Source of the DNA: Polaribacter ponticola
GTDB lineage: Bacteria; Bacteroidota; Bacteroidia; Flavobacteriales; Flavobacteriaceae
Assembly: GCF_026191475.2 (NCBI RefSeq)
Contig: NZ_JAOSLC020000002.1
Span: forward strand, 842,198-906,197
Direction of reading: 5' to 3'
Length of the DNA stretch: 64,000 bases
The position numbers were made by a program, and so were the translations under genes. Below, in pieces: positions 59,250-64,000 of the stretch; within the stretch, counting starts at the first letter, position 1; each line of letters opens with the position of its first letter. Under the pieces are notes generated by a model. The model had not been told where the DNA came from and did not search any database. It saw only the letters and a list, made by a program, of their open reading frames with translations.

Positions 59250-59528
59250 ATGCCAACATTAACAGCAATGCAACCACGTCCATATATTTTTCCACGAGCA
59301 ATAGCTAAAGTGGAATTAGTTCAGGCGCTACCAGAAGATTTACAAGTGTATGATCCAGTATGGGGGAAATACATTTTAAGAATCGGTTTAATTTATTGGC
59401 ATCGCTCTGAAGTTTCTGGAAAACTAGAAGGCACACCGTTTGTTATTACAAAAGACACAGATGTAACAGAATTAAAGAATATGTTAGATAGACAAATGAT
59501 ATGGATTTCTAAAAATGCTTTTAATTAA
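59250..59528 (+). CDS. Hypothetical protein closing the early operon
   Basis: 92 residues, 'MPTLTAMQPRPYIFPRAIAK...'. Predicted small beta-rich protein, unrecognised. It starts 12 bases after the helicase and ends 11 bases before the first AACG boundary of the cassette array. Confidence 0.55.
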   Translation: MPTLTAMQPRPYIFPRAIAKVELVQALPEDLQVYDPVWGKYILRIGLIYWHRSEVSGKLEGTPFVITKDTDVTELKNMLDRQMIWISKNAFN

Positions 59529-59540
59529 AGTAAAAATATA

Positions 59541-60180
59541 ACGGTTTTGTATAAAAATTGAAGCCGTAAATAGGTAGTAAGATTGAATTAAAAAATAATA
59601 TTAATAAACGAGCATAAGCCACTAATAAGACACTACAACAGGCTTTTGTTTTTATACTTTGTTGTAGTGCGTTTTTAAATTATGATAGAAGTTATTGAGA
59701 TAAGTTTTAAAGAAATGGAAACTCTAATTTTATTACCTAACCAATTTAAAAATATGCTACAAGCCTCACAAGATTACGGGTTTTCATTATTAGGAGGATG
59801 GAAATGTAGAAGAAAGAAAATAAAAATAGAAGACTTCCCTAAAAATGAATGGTGTTGTTAACGGTTTTGTATAAAAATTGAAGCCGTAAATAGGTAGTAA
59901 GATTGAATTAAAAAATAATATTAATAAACGAGCATAAGCCACTAATAAGACACTACAACAGGCTTTTGTTTTTATACTTTGTTGTAGTGCGTTTTTAAAT
60001 TATGATAGAAGTTATTGAGATAAGTTTTAAAGAAATGGAAACTCTAATTTTATTACCTAACCAATTTAAAAATATGCTACAAGCCTCACAAGATTACGGG
60101 TTTTCATTATTAGGAGGATGGAAATGTAGAAGAAAGAAAATAAAAATAGAAGACTTCCCTAAAAATGAATGGTGTTGTTA
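59541..60180 (+). repeat. 320-bp perfect tandem duplication
   Basis: 59541-59860 and 59861-60180 are identical at every base I compared. The unit begins at the AACG boundary and ends inside the ORF's last codons (GTGTTGTTA), sharing the bases TAA at the junction. The left copy has lost the right hairpin arm GCACTACAAC, while the right copy keeps it (60183-60192). Confidence 0.95.
59682..59861 (+). CDS. 59-residue cassette protein, copy 1
   Basis: 'MIEVIEISFKEMETLILLPN...KNEWCC'. The stop TAA uses the first base of the second repeat copy. Preceded by hairpin arm GTTGTAGTGC at 59661-59670. It contains 'LLGGWKCRRKKIKIEDFP' and ends in Cys-Cys. No family recognised; below usual gene-finder length but intact in both copies. 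Confidence 0.6.
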   Translation: MIEVIEISFKEMETLILLPNQFKNMLQASQDYGFSLLGGWKCRRKKIKIEDFPKNEWCC

Positions 60181-60192
60181 ATGCACTACAAC
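59981..60192 (+). repeat. Cassette 2 inverted repeat
   Basis: Arms GTTGTAGTGC (59981-59990) and GCACTACAAC (60183-60192), 10/10 complementary, enclosing the 59-residue ORF. A third related segment, CACTACAAC, occurs at 59950-59958 in the leader. Confidence 0.8.
60002..60181 (+). CDS. 59-residue cassette protein, copy 2
   Basis: Identical to the protein at 59682-59861. It sits inside its hairpin arms (59981-59990 and 60183-60192), with the stop codon one base before the right arm. The duplicate supports the idea that the whole AACG-bounded unit is what moves. Confidence 0.6.
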   Translation: MIEVIEISFKEMETLILLPNQFKNMLQASQDYGFSLLGGWKCRRKKIKIEDFPKNEWCC

Positions 60193-60250
60193 GTAACGCA
60201 GATAAGCATAGTTTTTTAATGATTAAACAATAAATAAAGTAAATTATATT

Positions 60251-60493
60251 ATGAGTAATAAAGCAAAAATACAAGGAATCTTAATGAACTGTAGCCAAAA
60301 AAGTGTAATTGGTTGGAGTGTAGAAGAAAGTGATTTTGAAGCAGTAGCCGAAGAAATAATTAAAAAATTAGGTTTATGTGATGTTGTGGTTAGTGATGCC
60401 GACATATACTTAGCTTCGTCTGAGGATAATGTTGATTTGTTAGACAGTAGGGGATTTAGACAAGGCGCAAAATGGTGTAGGAGGCAATATTAA
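60251..60493 (+). CDS. 80-residue cassette protein
   Basis: 'MSNKAKIQGILMNCSQKSVI...WCRRQY'. Alpha/beta, acidic in the middle ('SEDNVDLLDSRGFRQGAKWC'). Not recognised. Its 3' half contains the left arm of its own hairpin, and its stop codon is the first three bases of the right arm, so coding and site structure overlap. Confidence 0.6.
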   Translation: MSNKAKIQGILMNCSQKSVIGWSVEESDFEAVAEEIIKKLGLCDVVVSDADIYLASSEDNVDLLDSRGFRQGAKWCRRQY

Positions 60494-60500
60494 CTACAAC
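60383..60500 (+). repeat. Cassette 3 inverted repeat, embedded in coding sequence
   Basis: Outer arms GTTGTGGTTA (60383-60392) and TAACTACAAC (60491-60500), paired with one G-T wobble. Inner arms TGCC (60397-60400) and GGCA (60483-60486), with 4-base spacers on both sides. Confidence 0.55.
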
Positions 60501-60610
60501 GTTAAATCTATGAATAGTAGCGATTAGATAAGCACAGAATTAAGGATAAAAACAAAACAATATAAACCAACACTAAATAAGCGATAAACTCGCTATTATT
60601 TATAGATAGT

Positions 60611-60962
60611 GTTATAAGCAGTTTTTTTATGATATACATAACTTACAGAAATTCAAATTTTGACGACAGTAGAACAGTACATAATGTATGGTCTGTAAAA
60701 TGTGATAACGTTGAAGAAAAGTATATTGAATTTATGCACGAAAAGGCAAAAGAAATTAACGTAATAATAAACCCTCATTGGCTTAATATTATGAATTGGC
60801 AAGACCATAATAATCATTTAAGCATTGGTGAGTATGGAAACAAAGAAAAGCAATGGAACAAGATTAAAAGACAATGGAACATAGATAAGTTCATTTCTGA
60901 AATATTGAAAGGATATAAAGAATATTATCGAAATGTTATACGGTTCTGAAATTGCTTATAAC
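60611..60962 (+). repeat. Cassette 4 inverted repeat
   Basis: Arms GTTATAAGCA (60611-60620) and TGCTTATAAC (60953-60962), 10/10 complementary, flanking the 106-residue ORF. Preceded by TTTATAGATAGT. Confidence 0.8.
60629..60949 (+). CDS. 106-residue cassette protein
   Basis: 'MIYITYRNSNFDDSRTVHNV...'. Aromatic and charged ('INPHWLNIMNWQDHNNH', 'GYKEYYRNVIRF'). Not recognised. The ATG is 8 bases after the left hairpin arm and the stop 3 bases before the right arm, so the ORF fills the loop. Confidence 0.6.
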   Translation: MIYITYRNSNFDDSRTVHNVWSVKCDNVEEKYIEFMHEKAKEINVIINPHWLNIMNWQDHNNHLSIGEYGNKEKQWNKIKRQWNIDKFISEILKGYKEYYRNVIRF

Positions 60963-61077
60963 GTGTTGTATAAATAACGTTGCGTTTAGAAAAACAAAAA
61001 TTAACGATTATAAATAAAGTAAATTAATATTAACAGACCTTTGAAATAAGCCAAAATAGCAATGTTTTTTATACAGT

Positions 61078-61408
61078 GTTACCCACTTTTTAAAAAGCCG
61101 TGCGTGAGGTACGAGGGCAAATACATACAGATTATGATAACAACAGAACAATTTTATGTTAATTACGAATTTTCAGATGAAAAAGTAAATGATATCGGAG
61201 AATTAACAGAAGATAGAGTAATTGAATTATTAAATGCTTTTTATGAATTTAAAATAAAAGAAGAAAATGTTTTAGTAATTAAAAAATTTGAATGCGAAAA
61301 ACAAGGTTCGATGCGAGTTCCTCCTTGTATAGACCAATGTAATTATTGTAAAATGGCTAACGATTATTAAGCAGTAAGAGTGATTCGGCTTTTTACATTG
61401 TGGGTAAC
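61078..61408 (+). repeat. Cassette 5 inverted repeat
   Basis: Outer arms GTTACCCAC (61078-61086) and GTGGGTAAC (61400-61408); inner arms AAAAAGCCG (61092-61100) and CGGCTTTTT (61386-61394); 5-base spacers on both sides. All pairs perfect. Confidence 0.85.
61134..61370 (+). CDS. 78-residue cassette protein
   Basis: From ATG 61134; an ATG at 61062 is in frame, but that extension would run through the hairpin arm. 'MITTEQFYVNYEFSDEKVND...', C-terminal cysteines in 'CEKQGSMRVPPCIDQCNYC' suggest a metal or disulfide site. Not recognised. Located inside its hairpin. Confidence 0.55.
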   Translation: MITTEQFYVNYEFSDEKVNDIGELTEDRVIELLNAFYEFKIKEENVLVIKKFECEKQGSMRVPPCIDQCNYCKMANDY

Positions 61409-61489
61409 GTTACACATATATGAAACGTAGCCTTAATAAACCGAAACTTTGAATTAAAAACAACATTAATAATTAAACATTTTTAAGCG

Positions 61490-61723
61490 ATGGCAAAAAC
61501 AAATAGTTACTCTTATAAAGTAAAAGACGGAAGAATGCACGGAATATTTAATATCTATCAAGATAGAAAAGGTGCTTTAAGAATTGTAATGGGAAATAGT
61601 CATACTGAATTAACTTTCCAGCAAATAGTTGATTTAGGAATTAATGTTCATGCCTTAATTGACTTTGAGTACAATGATTTTATGAATTTCTATAACCAAA
61701 AAGCGGTGGCAGAAAATGTTTAA
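61490..61723 (+). CDS. 77-residue cassette protein
   Basis: 'MAKTNSYSYKVKDGRMHGIF...'. Predicted small alpha/beta protein ('GALRIVMGNSHTELTFQQIV'). Not recognised. It lies between the AACG at 61406 and a separate non-coding hairpin at 61790. Confidence 0.6.
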   Translation: MAKTNSYSYKVKDGRMHGIFNIYQDRKGALRIVMGNSHTELTFQQIVDLGINVHALIDFEYNDFMNFYNQKAVAENV

Positions 61724-61789
61724 TTATGAGCAAACAGACACGAACAATCGAATTAAGCACAAGCCTAAAAGCTATGTTTTATATATGGT

Positions 61790-61854
61790 GTTGTAGTGTC
61801 GTTTGCCAACTAAAGCATTTGAGTGAGTTTCCATAAAGGCAAATGCACTACAAC
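61790..61854 (+). repeat. Cassette 6 hairpin (no ORF in loop)
   Basis: Outer arms GTTGTAGTG (61790-61798) and CACTACAAC (61846-61854); inner arms TTTGCC (61802-61807) and GGCAAA (61838-61843); spacers of 3 and 2 bases; 30-base loop. Confidence 0.85.
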
Positions 61855-61974
61855 GTTTCATTTATAAGATTAGTGGCGTAAATGAAGCGGTAACACAGTA
61901 AATAAGCTACTAATAAACAATTAAAAACAGAATATTAATAAAAAACAGAAAGCTAGCCATTAATTTTATAAGGT

Positions 61975-62384
61975 GTTAGGGCAAGTACGGTAATTAAACT
62001 AAAATATATTTAAAATGAAAAATAGAAAAATAGAATTTAGAGCTTTCTCTAAAAATAAGATGTATTATTTACCCGTAATTAACGGGGAAAACAAGAATTG
62101 GTTACAAATTGATAAAACAGGAGTTAGTGTTGGCACTGAAAATGGATTAATTCTTGATTTTCAACTTATGCAATTTACAGGTTCTTTTGATAAGAATGGA
62201 AAAAAAATATTTGAGGGTGATATTTTAAAGGAGGTTAATTTTGGATATACATATGAGGTTATTTACAAAGATAATTCTTTTGTATGTAATTCAGATATTG
62301 GTATTTCTCCTCTGTTTGAAACAGAAAATTTTGAGGTCGTAGGGAATATTTTTGAAAACGCACTTACTTAGTATTTGCCCTAAC
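61975..62384 (+). repeat. Cassette 7 inverted repeat
   Basis: Arms GTTAGGGCAAGTAC (61975-61988) and GTATTTGCCCTAAC (62371-62384): 13 Watson-Crick pairs and one G-T wobble, enclosing the YopX-like gene. Confidence 0.85.
62015..62371 (+). CDS. YopX-family phage protein
   Basis: 118 residues. The YopX signature is clear: 'MQFTGSFDKNGKKIFEGDIL' and the ending 'FEVVGNIFENALT'. The family is common in phages of Firmicutes and Bacteroidota; function unknown. It lies inside its cassette hairpin and the stop TAG overlaps the first base of the right arm. Its presence supports a phage-type origin for the cassette genes. Confidence 0.85.
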   Translation: MKNRKIEFRAFSKNKMYYLPVINGENKNWLQIDKTGVSVGTENGLILDFQLMQFTGSFDKNGKKIFEGDILKEVNFGYTYEVIYKDNSFVCNSDIGISPLFETENFEVVGNIFENALT

Positions 62385-62457
62385 GGATAGTAATATGAAA
62401 AGTTGCTGATTTAGCACAAAAATTAATAAACAAACAAAAATAAAAAACGATTAAATT

Positions 62458-62655
62458 ATGACAGTAAAAGAATTAAAAGCGGAATTAAATAAATACCCTG
62501 AAAATATGGATGTATTTATAGCTGAAAGAAAAACAGATTATACTTTTGGATTATTAAATAGTGTTACTAAACGAGAGGTTACTTTTAGCGAAGACCCAGA
62601 TTATGTAACCGAATTAAATGCAAAAGACGATGTTTTGATTTTAGACGAAGAGTAG
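62458..62655 (+). CDS. 65-residue cassette protein
   Basis: 'MTVKELKAELNKYPENMDVF...LDEE'. The 'VKELKAELNKYPENMDVFI' start is typical of small phage proteins of unknown function that I have seen in many elements. Acidic. It lies before a non-coding hairpin. Confidence 0.65.
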   Translation: MTVKELKAELNKYPENMDVFIAERKTDYTFGLLNSVTKREVTFSEDPDYVTELNAKDDVLILDEE

Positions 62656-62729
62656 TTTTTTAGTTGCTTCGGAATAAGTAATAAACTTAATTAAAATGAA
62701 CTGACCCCAAGCAATTTTTTATATTACGT

Positions 62730-62790
62730 GTTAAGTACTGGTTGCCTAACACGTAATGCTTGGTTTTTGAAATGGCAACTTGTACTTAAC
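62730..62790 (+). repeat. Cassette 8 hairpin (no ORF in loop)
   Basis: Outer arms GTTAAGTAC (62730-62738) and GTACTTAAC (62782-62790); inner arms GTTGCC (62741-62746) and GGCAAC (62774-62779); 2-base spacers. The loop contains GCTTGGTTTTT, also present in cassette 10. Confidence 0.85.
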
Positions 62791-62846
62791 GGATTACGGC
62801 TATGAGTAGTGCCGATAAACTACTTTAATTTAATAAATAAGCACTT

Positions 62847-62939
62847 ATGAAAGATGTTATTTGGAGAAATGGAACTAATTGGGATAGCTTAATTAATTCT
62901 AAAAAAGACCAAGAACTATGGAATGACCTTAGTTGGTAA
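62847..62939 (+). CDS. 30-residue cassette peptide
   Basis: 'MKDVIWRNGTNWDSLINSKK...WNDLSW'. Very short, but it sits at the same distance after the AACG leader as the larger ORFs and is the only ORF of its interval. Tryptophan-rich. Existence is plausible, not proven. Confidence 0.4.
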   Translation: MKDVIWRNGTNWDSLINSKKDQELWNDLSW

Positions 62940-62975
62940 GACTTAACTAAGGCATTACTTATAGCCTTTGTTATT

Positions 62976-63079
62976 GTTAGTGTTTGGCTTGATTTACTTA
63001 GGTGAACTTTACAAAAGTTACGGTATTACTGCTAATTAGCACACGCTCTATGACTTTTGAGCCAAATATTAACTCTAAC
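62976..63079 (+). repeat. Cassette 9 hairpin (no ORF in loop)
   Basis: Outer arms GTTAG (62976-62980) and CTAAC (63075-63079); inner arms TTTGGCT (62983-62989) and AGCCAAA (63060-63066). Weaker than the others because the outer arm is short and the right spacer is longer (8 versus 2 bases). Confidence 0.55.
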
Positions 63080-63195
63080 GGTTAGCTATATGGCACGTAA
63101 TTTAAAAAATAGCGGTTGATTATGCATCGTAGCAAGGGTTGCTTTTCGCAACTGTTGCGGCAACTTTAATTATTAACTTTACAAAAAACAACATA

Positions 63196-63588
63196 ATGGA
63201 AATACAAGATTTTAAAGATAAGTTAGACAATAGAGATTTTTGGGGTGTAAATTCTAAAGAGGTTTTTGATGTTGCTCATAAATGGGCAGAAGAATCAAAC
63301 AATGCTTCATTAAATAACTGCAAATGGTCTTGGGATTGTGGTTTGAAGTTAGATTATGATGGGGATATTTGTTCTATAAGTTCAAGATTTTACCCACCAC
63401 ATAAATCTTCTGCTGAATATGGTTTATATAGCGGAACATTATCTGTTTATGTTTTTGAAACAGAGGTTTTTGAGAAAAAGTTTGAGGAAAAAACATTAGA
63501 TAGCTTAAAAACGACTGTCGAGTATTATGTTTCTGGATTAGAGGATAAACTAAAAGCTAATTTAATAGCAATGTTTAAAGAGGCTTAA
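63196..63588 (+). CDS. 130-residue cassette protein
   Basis: From ATG 63196; the frame is open from 63139, but that stretch covers a GC-rich hairpin (GTTGC / GCAAC) in the leader. 'MEIQDFKDKLDNRDFWGVNS...', with 'WAEESNNASLNNCKWSWDCG' and 'YYVSGLEDKLKANLIAMFKE'. Not recognised. Largest complete cassette ORF; codon use resembles the neighbours. Confidence 0.6.
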   Translation: MEIQDFKDKLDNRDFWGVNSKEVFDVAHKWAEESNNASLNNCKWSWDCGLKLDYDGDICSISSRFYPPHKSSAEYGLYSGTLSVYVFETEVFEKKFEEKTLDSLKTTVEYYVSGLEDKLKANLIAMFKEA

Positions 63589-63703
63589 AACTAAGTTAGT
63601 AAAGCGGTAGGCGGACAAAAGGCAATGTGCTACTTTTCGTAGCTCTTTGACTTAGCGTTGGAAAAGAGCGCAAAGGCTTTTTGAATTATGGGCTATATAG
63701 CGT

Positions 63704-63765
63704 GTTGTGGTGTCGTTTGCCATACACGTACAGCTTGGTTTTTAAAAAGGCAAATGCACTACAAC
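63704..63765 (+). repeat. Cassette 10 hairpin (no ORF in loop)
   Basis: Outer arms GTTGTGGTG (63704-63712) and CACTACAAC (63757-63765), with one G-T wobble; inner arms TTTGCC (63716-63721) and GGCAAA (63749-63754); spacers of 3 and 2 bases. The loop shares ACACGTA and GCTTGGTTTTT with cassette 8. Confidence 0.85.
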
Positions 63766-63798
63766 GAATAGTAATAAGAACTTTAATTAATACGGAAT

Positions 63799-64000
63799 AT
63801 GGAACACAAAATTAAAATATTAGAAAAATACGCAAGTGAACACCTTAAAGGTATAAAGCCTTGGGAATTGCGAAAAAACGATAGAAACTATAAAGTTGGA
63901 GATACAATTGAATTTGAAATAGTGGACGAAGCAGGGAAAAGGAACGGAATTAAATATCTCAGGCTAATCACAAATATACTACACGGTGGTGTTTACGGAT
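63799..64000 (+). CDS. DUF3850/ASCH-like protein, cut by window end
   Basis: At least 67 residues from ATG 63799: 'MEHKIKILEKYASEHLKGIK', then 'PWELRKNDRNYKVGDTIEF' and 'ITNILHGGVYG'. The 'E.RKNDR.Y.VGD' core and the final 'GG.YG' are hallmarks of DUF3850, a small ASCH/PUA-fold domain of phages thought to bind RNA or modified bases. First gene of cassette 11; its hairpin is beyond the window. Confidence 0.75.
   Translation, partial: MEHKIKILEKYASEHLKGIKPWELRKNDRNYKVGDTIEFEIVDEAGKRNGIKYLRLITNILHGGVYG

Larger units (their letters stand above)
59540..64000 (+). other. Gene-cassette-like array with structure-conserved boundary sites
   Basis: Eleven AACG boundaries start at 59540, 59860, 60190, 60498, 60960, 61406, 61852, 62382, 62788, 63077 and 63763. 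Each interval (289-686 bp) holds exactly one plausible plus-strand ORF (30-130 residues). Apart from the first, each complete interval carries an inverted repeat GTT-X ... X'-AACG whose right arm touches the boundary. The arms differ between cassettes but stay complementary. The ORF lies before the hairpin (cassettes 6, 8, 9, 10), inside it (2, 4, 5, 7) or overlapping it (3). Most AACGs are followed by a motif near TATRARNAGTNGCG. Continues past the window. Confidence 0.75.

Noticed and set aside
61062..61133. Extended N-terminus of the 78-residue cassette ORF
   Set aside because: The extension would translate the hairpin arms GTTACCCAC and AAAAAGCCG; ATG 61134 fits the placement seen in other in-loop ORFs.
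59950..63765. Ordinary intrinsic terminators between small genes
   Set aside because: The stems lack a following T tract, and several span hundreds of bases around an ORF, which a terminator would not do.
59540..64000. Classical integron attC array
   Set aside because: attC has RYYYAAC on the left and GTTRRRY on the right; here each site has GTT left and AAC right, ORFs can lie inside the hairpin, and no integron integrase gene is visible.
59540..64000. CRISPR array
   Set aside because: Repeats are inverted and variable in sequence, spacing is 289-686 bp, and the intervals contain ORFs; no cas genes.

Overview
The window looks like chromosome from a marine-type member of the Flavobacteriaceae (Bacteroidota; Tenacibaculum/Polaribacter-like, genus inferred and not proven). 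The reasons are the very AT-rich DNA, the lack of Shine-Dalgarno sequences, start regions with TAnnTTTG-like -7 boxes, and the protein repertoire: LytS/LytTR two-component systems, S41 proteases, lipoproteins with leucine-rich repeats, and ABC permeases fused to M1 peptidases.

Positions 1-52,000 are chromosomal and rich in paralogues. Three adjacent alpha/beta-hydrolase esterase homologues (1961-5542) have all lost the nucleophile serine. Two other copies (20637-21511, 38528-39705) keep it but are frameshifted, and a sixth copy is a short relic (44202-44342). Two related modules each combine a serine hydrolase, an ABC ATPase, a permease-M1 peptidase fusion and neighbouring LytS/LytTR pairs (5569-14004 and 21625-30996). 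There are four LytS/LytTR pairs within 33 kb. A compact operon-like run (14283-18782) carries a hydrolase, a methionine aminopeptidase, a class D beta-lactamase-like protein, a CatB/Vat-type acetyltransferase and an S41 protease. From 31.3 to 52 kb there are hydrolases, a polysaccharide deacetylase, DinB, GrpB, CPBP, CocE-like, DUF4932, amidohydrolase and leucine-rich-repeat lipoprotein genes.

About twenty chromosomal reading frames are broken by +/-1 shifts, most of them at runs of about seven A or T. Either the assembly has homopolymer errors or many genes here are decaying. Entries typed 'pseudogene' should be read with that in mind.

At about 52,019 a 16-base remnant of a tRNA 3' end marks the likely edge of an integrated element that runs off the right end of the window. 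A leftward cluster (a 45-aa protein, a BRCT protein, a 121-aa protein, a 48-aa coiled coil and a repressor) diverges, across a palindromic operator/promoter, from a rightward early operon. That operon encodes small proteins, a CHC2/Toprim primase and a helicase whose C-terminus resembles the tail of single-stranded-DNA-binding protein. It looks like a prophage or similar replicon; no integrase or structural genes are visible.

The most unusual part is 59,540 to the end. It is an array of small same-strand ORFs with exactly one ORF per interval between AACG boundaries. Each complete cassette (except the first member of a 320-bp tandem duplication) carries its own inverted repeat, of the form GTT-X ... 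X'-AACG, whose arms change together from cassette to cassette. This resembles integron cassettes in logic, but the GTT/AAC order is opposite to attC and the ORF can sit inside the hairpin loop. I do not recognise a named system with this layout.
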